64,000 bases of DNA. Origin: Cycas panzhihuaensis (Eukaryota > Cycadophyta). Shown here piece after piece: positions 11,319 to 23,332 of the stretch. The first letter of the stretch is position 1. Each line of letters begins with the position of its first letter. The stretch spans positions 11,160,001 through 11,224,000 of the forward strand of contig CM041465.1 of NCBI GenBank assembly GCA_023213395.1. Reading direction: 5' to 3'. The notes under the pieces are model-generated. The model was not told the origin of the DNA. It made no database searches and worked only from the letters and a program-made list of their open reading frames with translations. The position numbers and the translations under genes are program-made.

Positions 11319-11700
11319 TGGGACATGCATTGTTTATGTCTTAGAAATTGACATATATCCAAATTATCTTGTTTTTCTTAGCAACAGAAACAATGTTGGA
11401 TACCCATTTAGGATAATTGATGGAAGTAATCAACCCTACATCTAGGAGCTTTTCCACTTCCATCTTCACTACAACAGAAAGTTTAGGATAAAGAGAGTAT
11501 TATTTTTGCCACACAGGTAGGTGCTCAGAATAGTTATGAGGTTATAGGTAATAATAGAGGGATCTATTCCCTTCATGTCTAAATAGCCCCATACGAAGAC
11601 ATTGTAGAACTCTTGAAACAAGAGGGTGTATTCCTCCATTTTAGTAGGGGTACACTCTACTCTAACCTTGATGACTTTTTAAGGGGCAAGGATGATGTCC
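11318..11700 (-). pseudogene. Gyp-2 reverse transcriptase, N-terminal stump only
   Basis: Translation shows ITSINYPKWVSNIVSVAKKN and then NNACPKDNFPLP, the first conserved RT blocks of plant gypsy elements. The palm with Y-x-D-D is absent: the sequence passes directly from KDNFPLP to the RNase H start at about 11318-11300. Compared with Gyp-3, about 0.6 kb is missing. One stop falls where the conserved Arg/His of the VDFRD-like motif stands. Confidence 0.8.
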
Positions 11701-12639
11701 TTGGTTGCCCTCATGTATATGGCATTCCCCTCCTCAAAGTGAAGGGAATCTTGGTCAACTAAAGGGAGTGGAGGAGTGTTAGGTTGGCTTAGATCAACTA
11801 GAGATGATCCCATGGCTAAACATTTCTAGAAACTAAGCTTGTAGTGACTAGAAAGGAGGTTGGGTGCAAAGCCCACCAAATGCTCTAATAGAGCTTTGTC
11901 ATTCTCGAAGTAATCTATCCCATGGATAGTTTTGCTTAAGAAGGAGGAGGGACGAGGTAGAAGAGGAGAAATGGGTCCATAATGATTGATCTACCATTTC
12001 ACATAGTCATAGGACTCCTCAGAGGAGTTGGAGGATATCCTCCTATGTCGCTACACCCTATTATATTGAAGAGAAGGTTGGTTGCGACTCGAATTGCAAG
12101 CTATAAAGTCATCACAAGGAAAGGGAAGCTCCTCATCTTTATCATCTATAGAGGATGTCAATGTTTGGGGAGTGGATAAAGATAAGGTAGAGCAAGAGTC
12201 CATGTATGTAATGGGAGCAACCATGTATGGCTCATAGGATGCACTAGAAATGCTATGATTCATTAAAAGAGCCCTAATCTAGGACCCAAGACTAGAAAGA
12301 AGATGAGGGGTGTGCCTCCTACAAATATTAAGGAGAGATATGGGATGGGGAAGTTCCTCATATTCATCATCAAACTTGTGGTCACTCATGATGGTGAGGT
12401 ACCCATAACTTCCAACACCAATGGGGGCAAAATAGATGTAGTTTGAGGAGGAAGGGAGAGGTTCTCCCTCTTCTTTAGGAGTGTTAAGGACATCAATTGA
12501 GTAGGTGGTGGAGTGGATGCATGGATCCTTGTTACCCTTGGTTGATTCGCAATCTGCCTAATGTGGTTGTTGAGATGATTAAAGAAGAGGAAAATCCTAG
12601 AAGAAAACTTCCATTCATCCTTCTTGGAAGAATTTGAGT
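11701..12639 (-). other. Gyp-2 PR-RT linker
   Basis: Minus-strand pol linker with acidic and Ser-rich stretches and stops; part of it (about 11760-11960) is similar to 43210-43480 of Gyp-3. No domain is recognised. Confidence 0.5.
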
Positions 12640-13130
12640 TGCCCCCAACAGGATGAACACGTAGCTCCCATTTGATCTAGCCATGGGCATCCCAACAAAA
12701 GGTTATAATCCATGTCAATTTCAAGGACTACTATATCAGTGAGGATAGTTTTATCCTCAAGGGTGAGAGGGATAAAAATTGATCCCAAGGGTATCTTTTC
12801 ACTACCATCGTAACCTTGACATCACCATGGAACTGGTTCAAGGGCTACTATACCAATTCTCACATTATACACAAGGGCATAACATTAACAGAAGAACTGT
12901 TGTCTATAATCATCCCACTAAAGGTACACTTGGGAGTGTCAATAAAAGTAGTAAAGGGGTAGTGCCATTGATGCTCCCTTTCACTCATGGGTGGGAAGTC
13001 TTTAAGGTCAAAAGTGATGAGGGGATCCTAGTTTAGGGCAACACCCAAAACATGGATAGGGATATTAGTTTAACCTAAAGCCTCATAAAGAGGAGCATAT
13101 TGCTTAGGGTAACTTCATAGGTTACTCAGG
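12640..13130 (-). pseudogene. Gyp-2 aspartic protease
   Basis: Active-site loop reads IIDNSSSVNVMPLCIM on the minus strand (about 12860-12910), aligned with the same block of Gyp-1. The conserved Gly after Asp-Asn is Ser here, which should abolish the catalytic loop, and stops follow. The block after it is homologous to the Gyp-1 protease downstream region. Confidence 0.75.
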
Positions 13131-13136
13131 GTAACT

Positions 13137-15790
13137 TTACAGGATGTCCATCATAGGCATTCCTGCGGCCACGATATAGATCTTATCAACTATAAGGAAT
13201 GATTTCCCTTTCTCAGTAGATTGGGGAAGTGCCCTTCGAAAGTCGTAATGCCCAGGGTGAATAGGAATGGTCTTTAGGACCATGAGGATCTCAGAGGGAA
13301 AATTATCTGCAAGAGGGGTTTGTTGATAAGAATAGGCCCTAGCGGCCTCCCTAGCCACTTGATACCTTGTAATAGGGCACAAAGGGATGGTCTCAAGCAT
13401 CTAGATAACTCTCTTCCCCTTGTTTCAAGGTCAAGAAGAAGAAGATTAGGGATGAGAATTAGAAGCAAAAGATGAACCTCTTGCCCCATTTCCCTTTGTT
13501 TACTCAGGAGTGGGGTTAGGAGATCGTCCCTTGTTTTTTGTCCCTCTATCTTAAGTGGATTGATCCTATTCCCCATGTTTGGGGTAAGGATCATAATGAA
13601 TGAGTTGATCTAGATTAAGCTTAGACACTTGTTTAGGGGAAGAATCATGTGGTAGGGCAAGCTCAAGGTGTTTCACCCAACACTATGAATCTTCGTAGAG
13701 GCACTCACCATGGATGGAGAACCACTTCTTCTCAAGGCAGGGTTTTTCCCTCCATGCTTGAGAAGCTTGGGTGTTCCCTCCTTTAGGTGGTGTGGCTTGG
13801 GATGCCTGATGGATAGGCCTATAAGAATCTAGATGACATTGAGAGGGTTGGAGCTTTAACTCCTTCATTGTATGTTCAAATGAACGTATGGTAGAAGTTA
13901 GAGGATCCAAGGTCTTTTCTATTGTATGGGTAGAAGGCCTTGGAGGTTGTTGAGGTTGTTCATTGTATGACAAAGGGGGTGCCTCATATCGTTGTAATGA
14001 CCTAAGAGGCCTTTTAAGACCCACCTAAATCTCAATAGCCTTAAGCACCAAGTATTTTTCTATGGCAGACTCACACATCATTATCCCCATTTTAAGGACC
14101 TTGACATGGACTTTAGGATGGAGAGCATTCATGAAAATGTCCCTCTTCAGTTCCTCATGCAATCTGGCCTTTGTGGAATAGAGAAGGTCATGAAAATCCT
14201 CACAAAGTCATGATTCATTTCATCATGACCTTGTTTAAGGGAGAGTAGGGATTTGATCCCACTCTCAAAAGGATAAGCTATGTCGAAGTAGTTAATGAAC
14301 TCATCTACCAATTACTAAGAGGTGTGGATTAAGTGGGCAAGGAGATGATAAAACTATTTAAGAGCATCTCCATATGAAGAATGAGCAAATAATTTTATCA
14401 GGATGTGGTTATAAGCCCAATAATCGATACATGCCATGGAAAAACTCTTAACATATTTGATTAGGTCTTACAATGAGGTACCATCAAATTTGGGTACCTC
14501 AGGAAGGTGAGGTGGTAGGTTAGTCCTAAACACCTTAATAGATAGTGGGGTTGACCTATAATCAACAAAGAGATGACCCCTAGGTTGAGTTAAAGGGTTA
14601 GCGAGAGATAAAGGAGGGGGTGGATACAAATACCTAGGTCCTCCTTGAGGAGTTTGAGCATATGAAGGATATGGGTTCCTACCTAATTGGTGTGAAGGAA
14701 CTATTCCCATTTGAGGGAAGGTTGGATAGGAGGAAAGTGGATAAGAGAGGTCCACTTCACCTTGACGATATGCCTCTTATTAGGAGGGCATATGAGAGAA
14801 TGGGCCTTGAGGAGGGGAAGACCCTCCTCATGAAGGCATTATGTATAGAGTAGAATATGAAGAAGAAGAGGATGGATGAGACATGGGGTTTTGCTCAAAT
14901 AGGCCACCTGTAGGAGGGGTAACTCCATAAGGGTGTAATGAATCTAACCTATAAACTGGAAGAGGTTTCCCTTTCCATGCCCCCATGGTTAGGACGTATA
15001 CCCTAGAGACACACAAAGAGGAGGGTCCACCGGTTGTGGATAAGGATGCATGGGGATGGATCCCACATGGCCTATGGATTGGGGACGTGAGGGTCCCTTA
15101 GATTATGTGAGAGGGGCATGGACCATGACTGGTTGAGCCATAGTTGCCTAATTTAGGAGGGGTATGCTCAACCTAATTTGGGATGTGAGGATTCCCTGAA
15201 TAGTCCCTTAAACATGGGGGATACACAAAGAAGAGGAAATAATAGGAGTAGGTCCTATCATGACCATGGATGTGGTTCAAGAGAAACTAGAAGGTGTAGA
15301 TGTAGAAGAGGATGGCACCATGCTATGAAGGATACTTTCTAGCCACTTCGGAGGTAGCTAGGCACTTGCAGCTTAGAAACATTGTTGTAATACCTCTACA
15401 ACATCTATGGGAGAGGTTCCTGCTTACTCATATAAGGTGAAAGGTTCCTCATATGATGTGGCATATATAGATCAGTCCTCATGGGGACCATCAGTAGGGT
15501 GATAGTAATCCATAGAAGTAGATGTACCTATGTCATGTATAGGAACATGATAATAGTCTAGGTGCTCTTAGTGACCTAGGTAGGAGATGGGATCACTACC
15601 CTCTTGGGTAGGATCTTCGAGGGAAGTTGGAATCTGAGTTTGGGTTTTAGAAACATAGCTATGGTATACTCACTCTAATGGCTATCCCTCCATTACCAAT
15701 TCAGAATCAGATAAGGGGATGGAGGAATATGAAGACTCTTTCAAGATAGGGGGAAGACTTTGCAAGCGATGAGAGAAATGTCACATTCAT
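13137..15790 (-). pseudogene. gag: Gyp-2 gag (broken)
   Basis: Start ATG at 15788-15790, 162 bases after the PBS, aligned with the Gyp-1 start. Recognisable blocks: the acidic N-terminal part, a Pro/Tyr-rich part (15016-14828), the capsid block LPPHLPEVPKFDGTS (14530-14470), the retrotransposon-gag block (about 14050-14330, frame-broken), LKRPLRSLQRYEAPPL (14015-13970) and a zinc-knuckle-like KKWFSIHGECLYEDS (13720-13683), in which the first Cys of the Gyp-1 motif has become Phe. An Arg/Ser/Leu-rich tail follows. Many frame changes and stops. Confidence 0.8.
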
Positions 15791-15930
15791 GTCTTGCCTA
15801 AAATCATTAAAGAAATAAGGAAAAATTAAATGATGGAGGCATTGGGAGTTTCCCAACAAACCTAAGAGGTATAGGAAGGAAAGAAAGGCAAACGCTAACA
15901 CAAAAGGAGGTATGGTTCTCTTTTACTAGT

Positions 15931-15952
15931 GGTTCCCCAGCATGGTTGCCAA
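15931..15952 (-). other. Gyp-2 primer-binding site
   Basis: Minus strand reads TTGGCAACCATGCTGGGG directly inside an LTR that ends in CA. Same motif as Gyp-1 with three differences. Confidence 0.7.
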
Positions 15953-18900
15953 TGGAAGTGCACCTTTAAGGGGGTCACTATGGATAAGGACCTTTAAATA
16001 AACACTAAGGCTATAAAGAGGGCCTAAATACCTCGAAAAAAGGGTAGATTACCCTCAAAGGATGTCTATGGGTTAGAATGCAGGTTTGGGGACCTGCAAA
16101 TAACATAGTAACCTTCTCTTCCTTTTGGATGTCTTTTTGGGTTTGAATTGGGTAATGAGGCATATTTGGGTAGCCAAATAGACTAAAGAGATCTCTCCTG
16201 ACCTTGGAGGGAGAAAAGAGGAGCTAGATCTCCTTGCAAAAAAAGAGGCAAGTGAAGAAGGAGAGGAGTGGTAGGAAGGCAAGAGGTGGTTTTAATGAGT
16301 CTACTCGAAGTTTAGATGTTTATCAAAACGGGATAAGGTCTTGAGTGCTAAGTCTTTAAGAAGGAGAGAATGCCATCACCATCCAAGGGGGCAACCACAT
16401 TGCAATCTCTTCTTGAGTGACAAGAAGAACGAGATACTGCAGGTATGCAATGGGAAGAAGGGTGGAGGAAAGCTATGAATATCTCATGGTGATTAGGTTA
16501 TGAAGTCTTCTTAGGTTTCCAAAAGGAATAGGAAGGTCTTTATAAAGTGTGGTTTGGTCTTGTTTATGTAGGTTTGAAGCATCATTTCAAACTCAAACAA
16601 AGATGGCTACTACCAAAGAAATAAAACATATGAAAGACCAAAACAAGCACATAAAGACAAGCATGTAACATTTTCCTTTCTTTGATCCCCTCACTCTCCT
16701 TTGCCTCTAAATGAATGTAATGATGGATAAAGGTATGGGAGGGGAAAAGGGAAAGGTTTAATGCAAGGTGTTACCTTGCATAGATATGCCTCCTCCTTAG
16801 TAGGAGGAGGATTGGATTCCTTTAGAAAATAAAAAATCAAAATAAGTGTTTCCTAAAAATGTATGTGAACTGATATGCTCTCTTCGTTTCCCTCCCCTTT
16901 ACAACATGTAATGAAAGAAACTTTCAAGGGAAAAATACCCTCAATTCTTTCTTTTCTTTTTCTTGATTTCATGAAACCAAAGAAAGGAATGGGGGAGAAA
17001 GAGAAAAGGAGAAGGGTGCATAAGAAAGAATGCACTTGGTTGTGATGTTCAACATCGTGTTTTGTTGCACCCCTTGTTGCTACTCCTCACAATGTGTCCC
17101 CACAAGTTGCCACTACTTTTGTTTCCATTTCTTGCCACAAAAGTTATTGAAGTTAGAGGAAGGGGCTTCCTTACCTTCCCCTAACCGCCAAACGGGGCTT
17201 ACTTACCATCCCCAATCAATAAATGATGTAATAAAAGAAATGGAAACAAAACAAAAGTGAAACTTGGAATAAATGAAATGTTACCCATTTTGCAATATGT
17301 CACTTGATTCATAAAAATGGGCTCCAACCTAAAGCACAAAAGAGAGCAATTCTTCCCACACGAAAGATATGTATATATATGTGTGTATCCTTGATAGATA
17401 ACATTAATATGTTGATTTACAAACAAAAGTAAAGACAAATATAGTGTTTTATGTTTCTTATTTAGTGATTTTTGTGTGTATGTGTAACAATCACAATAAG
17501 TGTAAGAAGAGGAGAAAAAGAGATGTTTCATTAGGATGGAAAGCTCCTCTAAATAGTGATTGATCCCTATAAGCTACAGATAGCTCACTTGGCTAGGGTT
17601 TATAAGCAAATAAAAGATCAATAAACATGTGTGTAGGCCTCGTAACAAACCAAAATCCTAAGACTAGTGGTGGAATGTAAGGGAAAATGCCTCAAAGCAT
17701 AGGGGAGGGGATTACCTAAGTGAGAAGTGGCTTTAAGAGTTAGAACTCTAGCCTATGGTCCTCTTAACAAGCTCTTTTAGCTTGATTTATCTTCCTTATT
17801 TTTGTAGGTGAGCAGATTTCATGTGTGGAGGGTGAGTAGAGTAATGGAAAGGAGGTGTTGCCTCCTTGTATTAGGTGCAAAATGGCCTAAAATCAATACA
17901 AAACCAACCTAAACACAGATCTAGGGTCATCTACCTAAAAATAGTAAGGAATAAATTACAAAAAGAGAGATTCTTGTAAAGGAAAATTAGAAAAACTAGA
18001 TTTACCATATAAGATTGATGGCTCTAGGTGAGGAGCAATGTTGGAGGAGAAGAAATCTCTATTTTGTGAAGGAAAGAAGGAGATCCCTTGTTATTTGCTT
18101 GATTAGAAGGCCCTCCTTGCTTAGCTTGGTTTGTTCTTGGACTTCCCTCTCTTTTCTTGTGGAAGAAACCTACAACTTTTTTGTGTTTAAGAAGAGTATA
18201 AGAGATTGTTGATTGATTTATACCAAATGAATTCAAAATTAGGGATTTTGTTCATTTAGGAAGGCCTCAGGGCCATTAGGGCTTGATCTAGGTGAGTCCC
18301 AGGGAAAGGTAGTGCATTGTCCAACTATAATTGTAAGAACTAGTCATTCCTAGTTACAGCTAATCATATAGCAATCACACTGTGAACTTATTCATGGTAC
18401 TGCTAATATATTTGTGACATTGCTAACATATTAGCAGTACACAACAATCAGAGTGAGGTAGATGGAAATGGCAGTAAGGTAGTAGCAACAAAAAAGAATA
18501 ATAGAATATAAACAATGAAACGGTGAGAAAGGGGAGTAAACCCTAGTAGGGGCTTGGGACTCCTCCCTAGAGGTCTATACACCAACCTAGGACCACTCTA
18601 CATGCCAATAACTTATAGAAATACATGATAAAGTCACCCAATGGGGTTGAAACCTCAAGAAAATGATGTTAATCGAGGTGCTAGAATATAAAGAGAGGCT
18701 AGGCAATGAACCCCGATAAGGTACATAGAGAAATCTCATAGTAAGCAAGTAATGGGGTGCACCTATCCACCAAAAACTCTCAGTAAACTACCCTGGGAAG
18801 ATTGAGTGATAGATAAGGTAGAGAGAAGAGAGGTAGGCATAATGAAGTAGACCAATGTGCATATAGGTCATGCTATTGAGGCCCATGAGTACCTACCTAT

Positions 18901-19137
18901 AGTTAGAAGGGAGATCACCTAGGAGCTATTGTGTCATTGGACTGGAGTCCTAGTCGTCATAAGCAGGGTGTCATGTATAAGCAATCTAACCAAGTAAATC
19001 AATCAAGCACTCAAGCAGCCATACAAATATCATATACCATAATAACTATAAAAATGTAATAGTGTACAAGAGATAGAATATATACCTGATTATACCTATG
19101 TTATGATGCCCCAATCCATTCTCAGTAGTTAGGGGAT
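15953..19137 (-). repeat. Gyp-2 LTR (about 3.2 kb)
   Basis: Plus-strand start tggaagtgcacc is directly next to the PBS. The other end, around 19080-19137, reads atacctgattatacc...ccattctcagtagttagggg, aligned with the outer end of the Gyp-1 LTR. An internal gcttccttaccttcccc block (17166-17182) is shared with Gyp-1 and the solo LTR. AT-rich and strongly diverged; short ORFs inside are not credible genes. The outer boundary is uncertain by a few bases because the terminal dinucleotide has mutated. Confidence 0.75.
18397..18440. repeat. Perfect 13-bp inverted repeat in the Gyp-2 LTR
   Basis: gtactgctaatat at 18397-18409 and its exact complement at 18428-18440, with an 18-base loop; positional counterpart of the hairpin in the Gyp-1 LTR. 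Confidence 0.75.
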
Positions 19138-19828
19138 AGTAGCTTATGATTGATTTATTTGTTTCTTCATGTTTGACTAGTCTATGGTTGTATTCTTTGT
19201 AGACTATTTCATTCAGGTCTATCCCCTTTCTCACAATTGGGTAAGAAAATCATCTCGTTTATGTATAGATAGCTAAATCTCATGAAATCTTTACATATTA
19301 CAACTCAGGCAACACACATAGAGAGGTTTTACCTATAGAGGAAATCATTCCTTACAGTATCAATCTTTTATGTATGCATTTAGTTGTAAACTAATATGGG
19401 TGGCTTCTCTTCATAGCTATGACTAGTTATCTTAACTCTTAATAGGTAGCCTCCTCCTTGCTCCATTCACACTTGCAACTCTTCCTTTTTTATTTATAAA
19501 AATATATCATGTGGATAAGTTTCTCTTCCTCCACTTTATAGACATTTTTATTTCTATGGTTTAAAGATGTAGGCATAAGCAACCCTTCTACATAGTGGTT
19601 GCCTCCCTCTCTATAGGTTCTTCATGTATACAGGCTTGAACAAAGTTTGTATATAACTTTCATAAATTACTAGGTTTGAGATCTAGGAGTTCCCTATATA
19701 TTCATGGCCTTATCATTTCCTTTGAGGATTCTCTTTCCATCTATACTCTTTTGGTCACACAACGTATTTATTATCTTCTCCCCATGATGTTAGACAACAA
19801 AACTAACCACATCCATGATCATCCTACT
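19138..19828. other. Unassigned DNA, possible leader/gag of a truncated copia element
   Basis: Lies between the Gyp-2 LTR and a PBS-like site at 19829-19845. If that PBS is real, this is the start of a minus-strand copia element cut off by Gyp-2. No gag motif is readable. Confidence 0.35.
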
Positions 19829-20065
19829 ATCCTACTCTAATACCATGAAAGAAACTTAGATATCATCTATCACCATAAACATAACATTTGATATGACAAA
19901 AATAGATAAGCATAATATAAATCACTTATAGAGAGTACATACATATATATAGTATGGTCATCACACATTTAACTAATCATATGATGTGCTTGACATGACT
20001 ACCACTAAGTATATTTATTAATGTCATATTATAATATTCCTAAAGACCAACTAACATACCTAACA
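19829..20065 (-). repeat. Orphan copia-type LTR with primer-binding site
   Basis: On the minus strand, 19845-19829 reads TGGTATTAGAGTAGG, close to the initiator-Met PBS. Directly outside it, plus-strand tgaaagaaac (19846) to taaca (20065) gives a unit that starts TGTTAGGT and ends in CA on the minus strand, about 220 bp, a common copia LTR length. No second copy was seen in the window, so this is a candidate. Confidence 0.45.
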
Positions 20066-20134
20066 CTATTTTATCCTAGTATTATTAGACCATATTGCTA
20101 GTATTAAATATTATTTCTAACGAGAACACCATGA

Positions 20135-20560
20135 AGAGGAATTGAAAGACGACAAGGTTTTATTGCTTCTTACTACAAGTGTAGAATGGAAGGACATTAT
20201 TCATATGAACGTCATAAAGATAAGATGGCTAATACTGCAACTAATATAAATGAGAATATTTTCTATACAAGTTTGAATGTTCAATATTCTGATAACAAAG
20301 ATGAATGATATATTGATTTTGGCTATTCAACCCATATGTCTTATAATTCAAATACATTTTCTAAGATTCATAACAAAAATAACCAAAGGAAAGTCTTTTT
20401 TAAAAATGTCAATATACAAGAAGTTCAAGGACAAGGAGTTATAATAATTCAAACCAAAAGTAGAAAAAATAAGAATATTAAAAATGTTTTATTTGTACTT
20501 AGATTGAGAAGGAACCTATTATCTATTAATCAAATAATATAACAATAATATAGAGTAGTT
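20135..20560 (+). pseudogene. Cop-1 zinc knuckle and protease
   Basis: YYKCRMEGHYSYERHKDKMA (20172-20231) is a degraded CCHC knuckle in which Cys residues have become Tyr or Arg. The protease start reads stop-YIDFGYSTHM (20306-20341), where copia elements have WYIDSGCSTHM: the Trp is a stop, Ser is Phe and Cys is Tyr. The protease continues through VQGQGVIIIQT to NVLFVLRLRRNLLSINQII (20543). Confidence 0.85.
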
Positions 20561-20639
20561 TTTTATAATGAAGAATGTTAAATAATTGACAAGTTGAATA
20601 ATGATGTTGTAGTTGTAAAAGGCAAAATGATGAGAGATA

Positions 20640-21590
20640 TATTATTTAAACTTGTATTTTCTCTACCTTTACAAATGTTGAATATTTTAATTACAAATAA
20701 GAATATACTCTAACATCATAGATTTGGACATCTTAATTATGGTGCACTCATTACTTTAGAGAGAAAATATATGGTTATAAGACTTCCAACCATTCAAGAT
20801 AATAACAAAGTATGCGAAGGATGTATTTATGGAAAATAACAAAGAGAAAGTTTTTATGATTCAAATTTTCAATCCAAATATCCACTTCAGTTAGTACATT
20901 TAGATCTATACAGAGTAATGAGAACTTCAATATTTAGGAATGCTAGATTTTTTTAATCTTTATTAATAATTTTATAAGGAAATTTTGAGTATAACATTTT
21001 TAAGATTTATTAAATTCAAAGTCATGGCTAAAAGGAAAAGTGATTATAGATTGTAAATTCTTCATTCAGATAATAGTGGTGAATTTATCTCAAATTATTT
21101 AAGAGATTTCTATAACAGAATCAGCATAAGAAGGTAATTCACTACTCCATATACACCTCAATAAAATGGAGTTGTTGAAAGGAAAATCAGAATATTTATA
21201 AAATCCATTAGGTATATGCTTAAGATAAAAGAGTTAAGTAATGAATATTAGGATAAAGCAGTAAGTATTATTATATATCTACTAAGCAAAAGTCTTATAA
21301 AGGCGATTGAGGACTTAACTCCTAAAGAATATTGGACAAATTATAAGTCATATGTTTCACATTTAAAAATCTTTGATTGTATTTATTATACTCATATTCT
21401 TGATAAGAACAAATCCAAGTTGGAAAGTAAAAGTATAAAGTGAATTTTCATAGGCTATTCAAGTGTACAAAAGGCCTATAGATTATTTGAACTAATTACA
21501 AAGAAATTCTTGGTAAGTAGAGATGTATTTTTTGTTGAGAATGCAATCTACAAATTTAAAGAAGACAAAAAAATAGGTTGTTATTAAAGT
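20640..21590 (+). pseudogene. Cop-1 integrase
   Basis: Pre-integrase region with HRFGHLNYGALITL and CEGCIYGK; core start LQLVHLDLYRVM (about 20884-20920); then TTPYTPQ, a stop (21162-21164), NGVVERK; and C-terminal KSLIKAIEDLTPKEYW and FIGYSSVQKAYRLFE, ending VSRDVFFVENAIY. The stop at 21162 replaces the second Gln of PQQNG. Several frame shifts lie in 20940-21110. Confidence 0.88.
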
Positions 21591-21799
21591 TGATTCATAA
21601 CCATTTCTACTTCATAATTCATCTTCATCGATTCCTACTCCAAGTTCAAGCCAAGATTCAAGTTCCACTCCAAGTTCATCATCATCAAGTCAAAAATATG
21701 CTACAAGTCTAAAATGGATAGTTAGAAGTCATAAAATAGAATATATGCTTAATACAAATTTTAATAAAAGGTTATTTAGATCTCAAGCTAGAGTTACCT

Positions 21800-22358
21800 T
21801 TTCATTGATGACTTAAGTTGGATAAAATAATGAACCGCAATCACTTTAAAAAGTTATTACTACTAATGATTGGTCTGAAGCCATGGAAGTAGAATATACT
21901 TCCTTGATAAAAAATGAAACTTGGAATTTGGTTAAGTTACTTATTCATAAAGAAGTAACATGTACAAAATAGGTTTATAAAACCAAGTATAAATTTGATA
22001 TAACTATTAATAAATATAAGGCTAGACTTGTGGAAAAAGGTTATGCTTAATAAGAAGGAAATGAATATGTAGAAACCTTTATTCCAGTCGCTAAAATAGA
22101 CACAATCAAAAATATCCTATCTTTAACTACTCATCAAAGATGGGTTATCTATCAAATGGATGTTAAATCAACTTTTCTTAATGGATATTTTGATGAAAAA
22201 AATTATGTTTCATAGCCTCAAAGATTTTAAAGTCAAAGAAAAAGCACTTAGTGTGCAAGTTGAAGAAAGATTTATATGGACTAAAACAAGTTCCAAGAGC
22301 TTGGTACTCTAGAATTGATAAGCATTTCTAGAATAAGGGATTTATGAAGAGCCCATTA
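21800..22358 (+). pseudogene. Cop-1 reverse transcriptase, first part
   Basis: Shows NETWNLVKL, then TK-stop-VYKTKYKFD (stop at 21970-21972 in place of the conserved Trp), KARLVEKGYA with two consecutive stops at 22048-22053 in place of Gln-Gln, and YQMDVKSTFLNGYF. The frame then breaks. It is cut at 22358 by the Cop-2 insertion; the target site CATTA (22354-22358) is repeated as TATTA at 33616-33620. Confidence 0.88.
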
Positions 22359-22573
22359 TGTTGAATTTACAAGTAGATAATTAGAGAGAAAGATCACCTT
22401 CCATTCCATTGAGACAATGTCTCTATAAATATACATGAGTTAATACAACCGTTACAAAATGGATTGTAATCAACTCTCCTAAATATGACAAGTATTAGAC
22501 AAATAGAGGGAGTTACGAAGAGAATTTGTAGCATTACCCTTTTACATTTAGGATATAATATTATACTCTGACA
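22359..22573 (-). repeat. Cop-2 3' LTR
   Basis: On the minus strand it starts TGTCAGAGTATAAT directly after a purine-rich PPT (about ttaagagaggg) and ends in CA. It aligns along its length with 33400-33615. Confidence 0.92.
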
Positions 22574-22589
22574 CCCTCTCTTAATGTTA

Positions 22590-23332
22590 TATCCTAGACC
22601 TATCTTATTTCTAAGAAATTAAAATCTATCCTTTCCAAGTGGATTTTTTAATATATCTGCAACTTGTTCTGATGTAGGGTAGTATACCAAATCAATTTTC
22701 TTATTTTGAAATTTCTCCATTATAAAATGATGATGTAACTCTATGTGTTTTATTCTTGCATGAAGAACCATATTCTTAATCATCTTGATTGCGCTTTGAT
22801 TGTCATGGTTTAAATTTATTGTTATATATTATTGTTGATCCAGATCTGGTAGACATTATCTCAACCAAATAGCTTCACTTGTGGCACTTACTACAGACTT
22901 GTATTTAGCCTCTATTGAAGATAGTACAACTACAATCTACCTTTTACTACTTTAAGAGATTATTGCTGGGCCAAGATAAAAGTAATAACCACTTGTTGAT
23001 TTCCTTTGCTCTTTGTCTCCTACCCATTCAAAGTTGTAGAACCCTAACAAATTTGCTAAATTTTCTCTAGGATAGATCAATTTCAAATCAATTATTCCTT
23101 TCAAGTACCTCAATATTCTTCTAGTAGCTTTCCAGTGTTTTATTTTGGGTTCTTGCATGTATCTCAAAACTAGACCTACGAAATATAATATGTTTAGTCT
23201 AGTTGCAGTAAGATAGATAAGAATCTTGATTAATTGCCTGTATAGAGTTGCATTGGCCAAAGGTTCATTCTCATTTGCCACAAGGTTGCAATTTACCTCC
23301 ATAGGTGTAGCACACGGATTGTAGTTTTCCAT
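22590..23332 (-). pseudogene. Cop-2 RNase H and end of pol
   Basis: The open stretch 23332-22952 contains NPCATPMEVNCNL, YRQLIKILIYLTATRLNI, ATRRILRYLKGIIDLKL and KSTSGYYFYLGPAIIS, the start of copia RNase H. Further down, after stops, come the residues of the final pol motif just before the PPT at about 22574-22590. It degrades the RNA strand during reverse transcription in an intact element. Confidence 0.88.

Larger units (their letters stand above)
9562..19137 (-). mobile_element. Gyp-2: old Ty3/gypsy element, gag-PR-RT-RH-IN order
   Basis: Minus-strand order from high to low coordinate: LTR (19137-15953), PBS (15952-15931), gag (15790-13137), protease (13130-12640), linker, RT N-terminus, RNase H, integrase (to 9562). 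IN follows RNase H, so this is gypsy and not copia. It is a diverged relative of Gyp-1 (same gag blocks, same PBS, related LTR ends) but AT-rich, CpG-poor and full of stops. No chromodomain is seen after IN. The RT catalytic core is deleted. The left LTR was not found. Confidence 0.88.
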
